From positions 2,728,001 to 2,792,000 of the forward strand of contig NC_064680.1 of NCBI RefSeq assembly GCF_023278565.1: a stretch of DNA of 64,000 nucleotides. The letters are read 5' to 3'. Below, piece after piece: positions 25,207 through 37,980 of the stretch. Position 1 is the first letter of the stretch, and every line of letters begins with the position of its first letter. Below the pieces are notes generated by a model. It did no database searches, was not told the DNA's origin, and worked only from the letters and a program-made list of their open reading frames with translations. The translations under genes were made by a program, and so were the position numbers. This DNA is from Colletotrichum lupini. Lineage: Eukaryota; Ascomycota; Sordariomycetes; Glomerellales; Glomerellaceae.

Positions 25207-28200
25207 AGGGAATTAATAGGGACGTATAACGAATTAATACGGACGTATAGCTCTTAGGGACGTATAATATTCTCTACCTCTAATTAGTCTAAAAATTTAT
25301 TATTAATATACTTAGATTCTATTACTTTTTTTTAAAGTACCTATTCTTTTTTATAATTTTTTTTATATAATTATATTTTAAAAGAGCTTTATTATAAAAC
25401 TATTATTAACTTAATACGTTTTATATCCTCTTTTTTATAAGGCTATATTAGTTTATATATTATAAAATAGCTCTTTTAATAGTTTATATACCGAGCCTAC
25501 GTTACTAAGCTTAATTTAATAACCTAAATAATTAAAACTATTTTATAAAACGCTAACGTTTTAATAATAATAATATATTATTATTTTTTATTTTAAATAG
25601 AAACTATATTAATATTAGCTAGTTTTATAAAGTTAGCGATCTTTATATATATAGTAACTTAATAAACGATATTTTACTTAGATTATTATAAGAAATACGA
25701 CTATTATCTTACTATTCGTATTAATATATTAAAATAAAACTAACTTTTTATTTTAATTAGAAATTCCCTAATAAAACTAATACTTTTTAGCTTTTTACTA
25801 TTTTTTAATTCTTATTAGTGCATAGTTCTCCCCTTTTTAATAAAAGTCTAAATAGCTTATATTTTATTTTATATATTATTTTTTAAAAAGGATATAAATT
25901 ACTTAGTATACTACCCTCCCTAAAATATTATTAAAACCTAGTCCCTTTTTTCTTTTTAATAAATCTTAATAACTTACTTAGCTTATTATAAAATAATTTA
26001 ATAATATTCTTTAGCTTATTATATAAGTTATTAAAATTAATAAAAAGTTAATAACTAGCCTTATTTAATAATATAAATAAAGCCGTTTATAATAAAAAAC
26101 GTGGGGTTTTTAAACGAACTTATTACCCTATTTACTTTTATAATAAAACCCTTTTTTAAATCTATTATTTTTTTAAACCGTAGCTTTTTATCGTACTTAA
26201 AATAATAAATCTTCCTCCCCTTTTTTAAATAAAACCCTAAACTTACTAATTCTTAGCGGCCTAAAGCTAATAATAAATATTCTTTTTAATTAAGTTAATA
26301 CTTTTACTAAGGTTAATAACTTTAATATTATAAAATATTATAAGTATAAATAAAATAAGAAGAATATTCGGTATATATTTTAATATAACTAATATAAATA
26401 TCTTAAGCCTAGCTATAATATAAGTCTAAAATAATAAAGATCCTAAAAATATAATTATAAACAGAAATTAATTACTAAAGCTAAGGTTAAGGGATAATAA
26501 TTATTATAATAATATAAAAATCCTTAATATAACTAATATAACTATAAGCCTAGTTTTAAAGTATTTATATATTTTTCTTATTATAAGCTTACTTAGCTAG
26601 TTAAAAATATTATTAAGATTATAAGCTAATAAGTTAAGATTTAGGTACGTAATATATATATTATTATTTAACAATAGTTCTTAAAGTCCTTATTTACTTA
26701 ATAGAATATTTATAATACTAAGGCTCGTATAAACTAAAAGGAATTAGCTAGATACTCGCTAACTATAGCGTTAATTAGGCTATTTAACGAGCGAGATATC
26801 CTATACGTAGTAAAATAAGTAAATAATAAGCTAAACCGCTTTATTAGCCTTATTTAAACTTTTCTTTACTATTTTTAAATATAAAAGCTATTCTCTAAAG
26901 TAATTAGTTTTAATAATACTTATAATACTAATCGCTTTAAGCTCCCTCTCTTTTAAGTTACTAAGTAGACCTACTTTAAATTTATTTATAACGCCGCGTT
27001 CGGCTTTATTAATAATAAAAAACTAAAGGGTTTCCGGTTTTTCTTAATAAGTATTTACTAACTTATAAACTAATACTTAGTCCGTTACCTTATTATTATT
27101 ATTATAAACTACGATAAATAAATAAAAGCTATACTAAACGAGTAGTTCCTAAACGTTTAATAATAACTTTATATTTATTATATTAACTTTAATATTATAC
27201 TTAGGGCTAAATAAAAGTAAGTTAAGGACCGTAGCTATAATAATAATAATAATAAGTCTAATAATAAAGGATATTAGTTATTAATATAAGTAATCACTAT
27301 GCTAAGTAATAAGGATAAGGCTTATATTAATACGCTTATTAATAAGCCCCCCTCTTATATATATTATAAGGTTTTTATAATATAAAAGCTTATTATTTTC
27401 GCTAAGACTAAGTATATTCTTAAAAAAGCCTAAACTAAGCTCTATAAAAAGTTTAATAACTAACGCCTAATGTTTTAATATTTCTATATAATATACCTAT
27501 TTTTAAAAATATAATAGGCCCATTATTTTATTTAAAAATATTAGAACTTTAGTACTCGTATTATCTCTAGTACTAAGTTAAGTAATAATAATATTAAGGG
27601 TTATTTTTTAAATAGTCTTAGTTACTTATATCGTGTTATTAATATTATATAGAATATAATTAATAATTAAGAGCTACGCTTTTATTAAGCTTATATAAAA
27701 GACGAGGTACTTATAAGCTAAGAGTATATAAGTACTCGCTTTAAGTACCTAAATAAACTTTAAATAATATTTTTTTTAAAGTATTTTGTTTTAATTAAAA
27801 TATAAGGCTAGTTTATAAAAAAGGTAATACTATTTAATAAGAAGCTATTTTTAAACCCCCTTGGATTTTATAATTTAAACTATACTATTTTAATTAAGCT
27901 AAGTATTTTATATTATTATAAAATCTATTCTAAAATATTAAATTTAGCTACTTTTAATAAGTAAGAGGTATACCCTTAATAGCGTTTTTAAAAAACGTCT
28001 TTTTTAGATCTATATTACTAAATCCTTAACCTTAAAATTACTATATCTTTTTATAATAAGCTAAAAAATATAATATAGCCTATTTTATTATAACTAACCT
28101 TATTTAAAAAAAGCTAGTTAGCTAATTAAGCCCGTACTATTTATAATAACTAAGGCGTTAATAATAAAAAGCAAGGCCGCTTACTTAGAAATAAGAATAA

Positions 28201-28791
28201 ATTAATACTAATTAGGCTTATAAAAGAAATAAGTTAGCTAAGTTAAAGCTAAATATCGAGCTTATCTTAGTAATAAATAAGGAGCTAGTTTAGCGTTTTT
28301 AATAAGGAGAGGATAACGGGGAATTATATAAATAAACGGCTAATATAACTTAGTATTTAAAAAAAACGGAGCTAATAAGAAGTAGTTTATAATAATAATA
28401 AATTATTATAACTATATTAAAAAAGATAGTTAAGTAAACGTTATTATAATTTATTTTTTATATATTTTAAATATATAATACGAAGAAGCCTTATTTATTT
28501 AAGATTTATAAAAGCTTAGATTATTAACTTATTTAAAATTTATAAATTTCAAATAAGTAATATAATAGTTCTAAATAAGTACGGGGGTTATAATAATATT
28601 TTTATTTTTAAAAATCTTAAACTAGAGCTTAGGTTAGAGAGGATAATAAGAATAGTTATATTAATATAATTACCCTTATTACTTTTATAAAGAAGTACTA
28701 TTTTTTTAAACTAATTAGAAATAGAGAATATTATACGTCCTTAAGAGCTATATATCCGTATTAATTCGTTATGCGTCCCTATTAATTTCCT
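25207..28791. mobile_element. 3.59-kb TIR DNA transposon, copy 2, inverted relative to copy 1
   Basis: Length 3,585 bp against 3,587 bp for copy 1. Left TIR AGGGAATTAATAGGGACG at 25207 and the matching inverted end at 28784-28791 and inward. Internal landmarks (for example the stretch around 28.45-28.62 kb) match 14.9-15.1 kb in reverse complement. It interrupts minus-strand copia integrase sequence that resumes at 28792. Confidence 0.78.
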
Positions 28792-30065
28792 AAATAAATT
28801 ATAATTTTAGTATTATTTTTTAAATAAAAAGTTATTTTATTAAACGTTATATTTTAAATAATAATAATTTTTAAAAACGAGGGGATTTAGATTTTATATA
28901 AGTTATAAGTATTTAATACGTAACTTATAAAGTACCTAATATATCCTCTCTATTTTATTTTAAAGCGTCTCTTATTGATTCCTTTTTTATAATCCCTCTT
29001 AAAAAAATACGCTCTATAGCCGTATATATACGTCTACTCCTAATAAAAACATAAATTATAAATAAGCTTTAGTATATTTATTAATTATTACTACTTAAAA
29101 TAATAAGCGAACTAGACTTTTTTAGTTTAAACTAATAATAGCTAGTTAGTACGTTACTTAGGGCTAATATTATATAAATAAGCTATAACTAATATAACTT
29201 CTACCTAGAGTTCGTTTAGTAAGCTAGTTACTAATATTATACTAATCGCTTTATTAATAATTTCCTAACTAGCTCGCTCCCCTCCTCCGTTCGGTTTTTT
29301 TATATATAAGAAAGTAATTTCTAAGTCTATTTTTAGTTCTTATACTTATATTTAAAAACGAGTTTTATTATTAATTATAATTATTATACGTTCTATATTT
29401 TATTAAATTTTATAAACGGCTATGCCTTTTTATATATATACTTATTATTTAAAAAAGTATAAGACTTTAAATACTATATTATAAATCTTTATAACTTATG
29501 AAAAAAACGAAGATCCTACTTAAATACTCGTTTTTAATTAGTATTAATTACTTACTTTATTTATAATTTAATAAGTAGTTAAAAAGGTCCTATAAGATTT
29601 TATAATAAGGTTAGGTTATTTTTTATTTTAAAGTACGTCGTAAAATAACCTATTTTATATAAGTAGTTATATAGTATTAGTATTTTAAATAGTTTAGTCC
29701 TTTAATTCTTACCCCCCGAGCGGCTAGGACGAGCTTCTTAAGTATTATTAATATAAAATATTTAAAATTAAAATACTAAAGCTAGGCTATATCCGATCGG
29801 TCGTTCCTTAACTAGTATAAGGAACGTAAGTACTAAGTGCTATATACTAAAATTATATTAACGAGCGAAAACTAACTTTTTAATAGAAAATAGGACGAAT
29901 AGGGCTTATATTTTAAATAAATTAGATTAACCTTCCTCTTAAGCTACTTAATAATAACGTTTTTAAATTCATTACTAAACTAAAGGGTATAGTTAAAACC
30001 CGAGTATTAAATACTAATTTTTAAAAAGAGAGCTTTTAATACGACGTTTATATAAAAGTTCTTAA
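28792..30065 (-). mobile_element. Copia integrase remnant, minus strand, RIP-mutated
   Basis: Minus-strand reading through stops, from about 29.72 kb down, gives a copia integrase: a GVKIKGLNYFE-like start, a KPNGGGERAS motif (family SAPYTPEQNGGAERS) near 29.3 kb, NELQVEV...AYLYNISPKQ, and RAYFFKRDYKKG then GYIRYFISY...NLYKI, the C-terminal domain of copia integrases. It stops at the TIR transposon at 28791. The 345 bp between it and the 317-bp repeat are unassigned; gag, protease and reverse transcriptase are not present on this strand nearby. Confidence 0.7.
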
Positions 30066-30170
30066 TATTACGACCTAATATATATAATTAAAACTAGGGC
30101 CCGCCCCGTAGGCTTATAGTAGCTATAGTATACTATATATATAAAAGTACGGGAATATAGAATAACTCTT

Positions 30171-31362
30171 CCCCCTAACGGAGCAATCCGCTAGGGCCGT
30201 ACCATATATTACGTATTAAGGAAAACTAAGTATATTACGCTCTATACTTAATTACTAATTAAAATAGTAATTAACTAATTTAACTATTATTTTCTTTTTA
30301 TTAATAGCTCCCGACTTTTCCCTATTTCTAGCTATTTAGAGGGCGAGCTATATTTATTCTAACGTATATAAAACCTCTTAGTACTAGCCTATATAAATAG
30401 TTAGATCCTATATTATATACTCCTTTTTATTGAGGGTTAAAGGGCCCCTTATATATTCTTTTATATTTATAATATAGCCCGTATTAGAGGGATTTTTAGC
30501 TTTATAAAGTATAATTTCTAAGCTAGCGTTAATATATTAAATCTTAACGTTTATATTAGCCCGGCTATTTATAGCGTTCGTATTGTTACTTAGCTAAATT
30601 TTATATTATTAAAAAGTATTTTACTAATCTTCGGGCGTATTTACGTTAGTTATAATAGTTATAGCGTCGAGCTAGCTAAAGAGGGTACTTAGCCCGAGAG
30701 GGGTAAACTTATTAATAGGCATCTTTAGCTTACTAATTACTAACTATATACTAGGAGTAGAGTAGGTTCTCGTTAAAGTAGTATTTTAACTAGCTAACTT
30801 CTTAACTAGTTATTTAACTAGCTATTTAGGTAGTAGTTTATATATTAATAGGTTTATTTAGTAAATTTATTTAGTAAATTTATTTAGTAAATTTATTTAG
30901 TAAATTTATTTAGTAAATTTATTTAGTAAATTTATTTAGTTTAAATAGAGCTTTGGGTAATATTAAAAGCGATAAGGATAAAAAGAATTTTTACGAGCTC
31001 TAAGTAGTAAATATTAGCCTATTTAGCCCTTTTTTTAAAAACCTCTACGTCGCTATTAAAGTTTAGAACTTTTATAGTTAAAGAAGGCTACTTTTAATTA
31101 TTATAGCTAACTATTATAACTAATTATTACGGCCGACCTCTATTATTAACCTTTCTAACTAGTACTATTATAAGGTAGCTTACTTATCCCGAATTATATA
31201 ATAATTTTTATATTAAAATTATTATATTACGTTGAGCGCGTACTTAGGGCATATTGCGCGTATTATATAATTAAAAAGTATACCGTATTATATAATTTCT
31301 TTTAAAAGCGTAATCCCGTTAAGGTCGATCTTTTATATTTATAAAGCCGGAAAAAAACTACT
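30171..31362 (+). mobile_element. R1 repeat, copy 2, with 16-bp target duplication (LINE/SINE-like)
   Basis: 1,192 bp, flanked by ATATAGAATAACTCTT at 30155-30170 and 31363-31378. It begins with a C-run and ends GGAAAAAAACTACT; there are no terminal inverted or direct repeats. Long target duplications and an A-rich 3' end suggest a non-LTR retroelement or a non-autonomous derivative, but no reverse transcriptase is readable. It contains about 6.8 copies of a 13-bp tandem unit (30853-30940). Confidence 0.72.
30853..30940 (+). repeat. 13-bp minisatellite (TTTATTTAGTAAA) x 6.8
   Basis: Perfect head-to-tail copies inside R1 copy 2. The same site has about 2.8 copies in R1 copy 1 (22490-22525) and R1 copy 3 (36562-36597). 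Confidence 0.93.
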
Positions 31363-31590
31363 ATATAGAATAACTCTTATAAAATAAAAAAACTATAAAT
31401 AAGTTATATATAAATAAAAAATAGTAATTACGTAACAAGGTAATTATTATAATTACCCTAAATAAGCGCTTACTAATATCTACTAAGCGATTATTTAATA
31501 AATAAGAATAATTATTAATAAAGGATATATTTATAAACGGACTCATATATAATATAGACTTAAGCTAGGCTTAAAAATAAACTTCTTATA

Positions 31591-33452
31591 ACGTATATAA
31601 TAAGCGAGCTACCTAAATAAGCGAGCTACCTACCTAATCGCAACTATATTATATTTATAACTAAAAAGTAGTATTTAAAAAAGTAATTTAATTAAAACTA
31701 TTTAGTATCCTCTTTTTTAGATATTTTTTTAGCGATTTAATATATTCGCGCATTATAATTAGTATTCTTATAAACGCTATATTATTATTAACTTATTTTA
31801 ATCCTTAGTTAATAATTATTATTTTAACGCGTTTCTTTTTTAATCTAAGTTATTACTTCTCTTTATAACTAAAAGTCTTTTTTATTAGTTATTATAAAAC
31901 TTCTTTTTTATTTAAAACGTATTTTTTTAGCCCTTTTATATTAGCTAAATAAGTTATTCTCCTTTTAAAAGATCTAATACTCTAATTTTAATAAGGTAAT
32001 TTGGTATATAAATCCTCGCGCCCCTTTTAATAAATACTTAATAATTTTAATAATCGAAGTTAGGGAGCTATTTTAATAACGAGTAATTCGACTTTTAATA
32101 AGTTACGATTACAATAATACTTTTATTAAGTTATGTAGTATTTAAAAAGTCTAAGCTAGTAGTATTATTAAAAGGGATCTTAGAAATATTAGAGTATATA
32201 ATTTTACGTTAAGCTTAGATAATATACTTTTTATACTTAAAAATATAAGCCTAGTTCTTTTAAATCCTCTCTAAATATTTATTTTTATAATTACTTATAT
32301 AAATACTTTATAAAATATAGAGAAGAAGTCCTTTTTTATAATATAAGTATTACTTTATTATATTTTTTTTTAATTTCTTAGCCGTATACCGTTTTTAAAA
32401 GCCTAAAATATTTAATATTTAAGGGCTATAATAAATAAAATAAATAAGCCGGTATATAAAAGGTAACGATATTATTCTTTTTATAATATAACTTAAAATC
32501 CGTAAAGTAGTAATTTTCGTATTTATTAATAATAAAGAAGTAATATTAACTTTTTATATATAGTTTTATATACCCTTTAAAGTATTTTATTTAATCTAGG
32601 CCTCTTTTATTCATTATTTAGCCGTTTTTAAACGTTACGATAACCTAATTACGTAGTAGACCGGATTCTATATATTAAATAAAAAGGTAATATTTATTTA
32701 TAACGATAATATATAGTAAGACGCTATAGCCTAACGAGCTAATAGCCTAAATAATTGTAACTTATTTATAATTACTAAGCTATATTATTTTCGTATTTAA
32801 ATGCCTTTTTATATTTATAATAACTATTTTTAATATAATTTAGCTTATTATAAAGCTAGTCTCGTTAAAATTATAAATATCGGACTTTATAATAATATAT
32901 TCTATAATTATATTTATTATAAGGCGAAACTATGCGTTTATTACGTTTAGGTCTTTATATTAGGCCCTTTTATAGTCGTATTTATAAAAACATCGCATCC
33001 GGAGCTATAGTTAGTACTTAATAAAATTAGAAACCTAGCGCTTTTTAATAAGGGGCGCGTCGTAATTAGTAAGTAATTAATTAATTATATTTTTTATATT
33101 ATTAATATAGGGAGAAAATAATCAAAAATCTAAGTTAAAAATATACTTAACTAGCTTCTCTTTTTTAAGTATAGTTAATTTTTATAAGTTTAGTATAATA
33201 TTTTATTATATAAATATATTTTTTAAATAAGTACTTAAGGTCCTAGGAAGGATTAAGTAGATCTTAGCTATTATTTAAATACTTAGTTTTAGGGTTTTTT
33301 TAATAACTTAGATTATTAAGTTTAACTAAGTTTTTTTAGTTTATAATATTATAGTTATATTGTGGCGTTGCGTAAGGTAAAAAGTAAAAAATAAAATAGT
33401 CGTAGTTAGGTAAGTAGTTTACTTATCTAGGTAGCTCGCTTATTATATACGT
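31591..33452 (-). mobile_element. Pogo/Fot1-like DNA transposon, RIP-mutated
   Basis: Terminal inverted repeats begin ACGTATATAATAAGCGAGCT at 31591 and end in its complement at 33452 (repeats about 60 bp with internal subrepeats). TA duplicates lie at 31589-31590 and 33453-33454, as for Tc1/mariner-pogo elements. Read on the minus strand through stops, the interior gives a DDE_1-type transposase: YNFNETSFI (family YNFDETGF) near 32.87 kb, VTIIQAISSLGYSV, and PAYLFYLLQPLNI (family PPHSSHILQPLDV). It inserted exactly at the edge of the third 317-bp repeat. It is inactive. Confidence 0.85.
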
Positions 33453-33454
33453 TA

Positions 33455-35100
33455 CTATAATTAGTAAAATAAAATACGTTTTACTAACCGCGGTCTAATT
33501 TAACCAAATTTACGTAAATTAATTAATTACTTTTTTAAAGAAGTAGAAGGATATTTTTAAAATATTAGAACTTTTAAAAAGTTAATTCGTAAAAGTAGTA
33601 CAGTTAGAAATTTAGAAATAAAAAAAATAAAATACTTAGGAAGTAGTTAATAGGGCGTCGGTTATTTTTAAGTTAATACTTTTTAAATAGGTATTTAATT
33701 ATAAGCTAAATAGCGATAATTACTTTAATTATTATAAAACGAGAATTTATATTAGGGAGGACTTTTAAAAACGATACTCTTTAGAAAAGACTTACGTAGT
33801 AACGCTAATTACTAAGACGTTTAGGGTAGCTATAGCTATTACTACTTAATTCGATTTAGAAATTTATTAATATAATATTATAAACGCCTTTTTAAATATA
33901 ATTAAAAAGCTAAGTAACTCTTTTATTATTTATAAGCTTTTAAATAGCTTTCATAAGCTAAGAATATATATTAAACTCGAGCGGGCCTTATATAGCGCCC
34001 GTAACGCTTTATTATTATAATACGAGGAGCTAATATTAATTTTTAAAAGTCTAGGTCTTTTATTTATAAGCGAGGACCCGTACTTATTTTAAAATTTTAT
34101 TAAAAAAGTCCTAGTCCTTTTTTATATAAATAATATTCTCGTTTTTTATTATAAAGACTATATTTATAAGGCTAGTTAAGTAACTAAAGGACTTAAAAAG
34201 AAGTATAAAATAAAAAACTAAGGGCTAGTTTTATAGTATTTTAGGATAAGGGTCGTTTATAATTAACTAAATAGAAAGATTTACTTAGTTTATAATTAGT
34301 ATTTTAAGAGAGTAGTTAAGAAGTTTAATCTTATTAACTCTATTATTCTTATAACCCTATTACTAATAGTTCTAATTAAAAAAAACCTAGGGATTATAAC
34401 CCTAAATAAGATTAAGTTTTTTTAAAAAAAGGTCGGATTAATATTATATATAGTAATTATAATTTAGCCCGACGTTATTTTTATATATACTCTACTCTCT
34501 TAGTTCTTAATAAACCCGTCCTATTAGTATTATTTTATTATAAATTAGGTTATATAATACTTTTTTAATATATAATATTTAGTAATATATTTTAAGATTT
34601 TAGGGGGTAGCTAAGTATTATTAATTATAAATAACGCTTTGTTTATAAATAATAGAAAGACTTAAAGATCCTTATAGGGTTTTATAATCTCTTTTTTTAA
34701 TAGCCTCGTTTAGTAAAAAGTAGCTCGTTAAAATATAATAATTACGTTAATTACGGAGGCCGAACTACTAAGCTTAAAATATATAACTAAAAAGATACTC
34801 GCTCTTAAACGCTTTTTGAAAAATATTTTACTTAAGCTTAGTAATATATAAAAAGTATATTATAATAATTATTGAATAATTAAACTTATAATAAAACAAG
34901 GGGAACGTATTTTAACTTACTTATATTAATATTAATATTTAAAATATATAGTTATAATAGGAGTATTTAAGAGGTTTATTTTAAGTAGTTTATATATTAA
35001 CGAATAAAATACTAACTAACGGTTTTATAAAGAACTTTTTTAAAGCGAAGTTCGAGTACTTTATATTACTTTTAAATATAAAAAATATACGAGAGATAAT
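33455..35100 (+). mobile_element. Copia reverse transcriptase and RNase H, RIP-mutated
   Basis: Plus-strand reading through stops gives the RVT_2 domain: VFNYKLNSDNYFNYYKTRI (about 33.69 kb), ITTQFDLEIYQYDVINAFLN (about 33.85 kb), ALYSARNALLLWYEEL (about 34.0 kb) and VLFYINNILVFYYKDY (family VDDI, about 34.12 kb), then RNase H ending with a NE..N..FYKELF..EVRVLYI match to the copia LADGLTK region (about 35.0 kb). By strand and position it most likely belongs to the 25-kb element with the 182-bp LTRs. Confidence 0.82.
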
Positions 35101-35970
35101 TATACTAAATAAGGGGACGTTTAAAAAGTAATAAAACGGCCCGGGGGCCCGGTTCTTAATTAAAAACGTAGTTTATAACTAAGGAATATAAAATTATTTT
35201 AATAACCCCATTAAGTTATTTAAAAAGATCCTATTTATTTAAAAAGGTAAGTACGTATTTATTTAAAAAAGACTTAAACGCGGGCTATATACTTAGAAAA
35301 ATATATAAATTAATAAAAGTATTAATTTTAATTCGGATACTATTTATTTTTATAAATAAAGTAGTTAATATTATTATATTTTTAATAAGTTTTTTTAATA
35401 ACGCTTTTAGTATAAAAAGAGTACTTATAAACGCTTTTTTTATTAGGGCCTTATTTATATAAACCCTCTTATTTTTATTTTTATTTAAGAGACTATTATA
35501 CTTAAGGGCCTTACGTAACGCTATAATTACGCAAATTAGGGTTTACATATTAGGTTATAAATAATAAATAAAACGAGGATAGTTTGGAATATATTTTATA
35601 AAATATAAACGGTTTTATATTAGTAACTATAGCTATTATTAACTTTTTTATTACTTCTTATTTAAAATATAAGAATTTTATACTTAAGAACTATATATAC
35701 TCTTTAAAAATAGGGGCATAACCCGACTTTTTATAAGTTTAGTAGCGTTAGTATTTATTATTAATATATAAACTTAGGAGGTACGTACTATTTAAACGGT
35801 TATTAAGGGCGCTTTTAATATACTTAAAATATTTATAATTAAATAGGGGAAGTAAAAGTATTAGCTCGTATTAAACCTTGGTACTAGGGATAATATTAAA
35901 AAAGTCCGCTATTAAAAATTAGTTTTATAAATAATAATAATTAAAAAGGTATTATATATATAGTTAATTA
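35101..35970. other. RIP-mutated spacer 3' of the copia pol
   Basis: AT-rich and CA/TG-depleted. No domain recognised. It ends at the 16-bp target duplicate of R1 copy 3. Confidence 0.5.
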
Positions 35971-37025
35971 CCCCCCGATAGAGCAATCTACCGGGGCCGT
36001 ACCGTATATTACGTATTAAGGAAAACTAAGTATATTACGCTCTATACTTAATTACTAATTAAAACTCCTAACTTTCCTTTATATAAAGTCCTCTAAGTTT
36101 TAGCTATTTAGAGGGTAAGCTATACTTATTTTAATATATATAAAACCTCTTAATACTAGCCCGCGTAAGTAGCTAAATCTCGTATTATATACCCCTTTTT
36201 ATTAAGGGTTAGGGGGCCCCTTATATATTCCCTTATATTTATAATATAGCTTATATTAAAGGGATTTTTAGTTCCGTAAAGTATAATTTTTAAGTTAGCG
36301 TTAATATATTAAATCTTAACGTTTATATTAGCCCGGCTATTTATAATATTTATACTATTACTTAGCTAAATTCCGTATTATTAAAAAGTATTTTATTAAT
36401 CCTCGGGTATATTTACGTTAGCTACGATAGTTATAGTATCGAACTAGCCGAGGGCGCCTAGCCCGAGAGGGGTAGACTTATTAATAAGTATTTTTAGAGT
36501 TCTAGCTTACTAATTACTAACTATATACTAAGAGTAGAGTAATAGTTTATATATTAATAGGTTTATTTAGTAAATTTATTTAATAAATTTATTTAGTTTA
36601 AATAGAGAGCAGCTTTAGGTAATATTAGAAGTAATAAGGATAAAAAAAATCTTTATGAGCTTTAGTACGAATAGTAAATATTAACCTATTTAGCCCTTTT
36701 TCTAAAAACCTCTACGTTATTATTAAAGTTTAGAACCTCTATAGTTAAGGGCCGCTTTTAACTATTACGGCTAACTATTATAACTAACTATTATAGCCGA
36801 CTTTTATTATTAACCTTTTTAACTAATACTACCGCAAGGTAGCTTACTTATCCCGAGTTATATAATAGTTTTCGTATTAAAATTACTATATTACGTTAAG
36901 CGCGAACTTAGGGTATATTGCGTATATTATATAGTTAAAAAGTATATTATATTATATAATTTCTTTTAAAAGCGTAATCCTATTAAGGTTAATCTTTTAT
37001 ATTTATAAAGCCGGAAAAAAACTAC
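35971..37025 (+). mobile_element. R1 repeat, copy 3, with 16-bp target duplication
   Basis: 1,055 bp, starting with a C-run and GATAGAGCAATC, flanked by TATATATAGTTAATTA at 35955-35970 and 37026-37041. It ends GGAAAAAAACTAC like copy 2 and is shorter, partly because of fewer 13-bp tandem units and a small deletion before them. Confidence 0.75.
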
Positions 37026-37041
37026 TATATATAGTTAATTA

Positions 37042-37980
37042 CTTTATACCCTTTAAAAAGAGGTAAGAAAGGGGGTTATAAACTTATTTTATTTTTTTTA
37101 ACTTTTTTAAAAAAAGTTTTCTTTTTTTTATTTTTAAAAAAATGGGCGAGAGAGGGGGCTATAAACCCTCTTTATTCATACTATCTTTTTAAAAAACAAA
37201 GATATTTTTTTAATTTTTAAAAAAGAATAAGAGAGGGGGCTATAAACTTTCTTCGCTTTTACTACTCTCTTAAATAACTCATTTAGTTATAAAACTACTA
37301 CTTATTAAATAAAATAGTTAGATCAATATTAAATAAACGAGGCTATATTATAACCGAAGTATAAGATAAGGGAATATTACTTACTTATCTCGGGTTTATA
37401 AGGAGGGCTAAGGGAGCTATTACTTTTTTTAAAGCCGTAGCCTCGTACTTATACTTCTTAACCTCTTATATTATAATAATATAAGCGCGGTTTTTAACTA
37501 ATTATTTTAGTAATATTTAAATAAAAACGATATTATTAATAAAGATCTTTTTTTAATAATACGTATATATAAAAACGTAAGTACGGAAGTAAAAAGTAAA
37601 AGTATATACGTATAGTAATAATATAAATATAAGTTAAAAAAAGAAAGAAAGTTAGTACCGTGGGTAATAATAAGAAATTTATATATTTATTACCCTTAAT
37701 TCGTAAGTTAATTATTTAGCTAATAAAAGGCCGTTCCTTGGTCGTATTTTTTATTAATAATATAGTTTTAAAATTATTTATAGTAATAAATATAGAGGTT
37801 AATTTATAGCCGATTTATTTTTTATTTATAACTCTATACGCAGACCGATTTATTTTATAATTCTTTTTATAAATAGATTTTTATATAATAGTATTTAGTT
37901 TTTTATTTTTAATAGACTTTTTTATAATAATACGCGTAGTTAAGTACGCTTTTTTAAATATATATTCGTTTAAGGGGGTA
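37042..37980 (+). other. 3' internal region of the 25-kb element
   Basis: AT-rich DNA with an imperfect tandem motif containing AGAGAGGGGGCTATAAAC at about 37.07, 37.15 and 37.23 kb, and the polypurine tract AAGGGGGTA at 37972-37980 next to the LTR. No protein recognised. Confidence 0.5.

Larger units (their letters stand above)
30066..31590 (-). repeat. 317-bp LTR-like repeat, copy 3, interrupted by R1
   Basis: The outer parts 30066-30170 and 31379-31590 together match copies 1 and 2. Removing R1 (30171-31362) and one 16-bp target duplicate restores exactly 317 bp. Its right end coincides with the TA at which a pogo-like transposon inserted. Confidence 0.78.

Noticed and set aside
14770..28791. 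A single perfect giant palindrome
   Set aside because: Arms are interrupted by non-matching segments of different lengths, so it is two inverted transposon copies plus smaller inverted repeats.
30853..30940. Regular 13-bp repeat considered as a CRISPR-like or centromeric array
   Set aside because: Perfect head-to-tail units without spacers, limited to one R1 copy, in a eukaryotic genome: a minisatellite.
31361..31546. Open frame of 61 codons on the minus strand
   Set aside because: Lies inside the 317-bp LTR-like repeat in RIP-mutated AT-rich DNA; composition is Ile/Tyr/Leu/Phe-biased and not protein-like.
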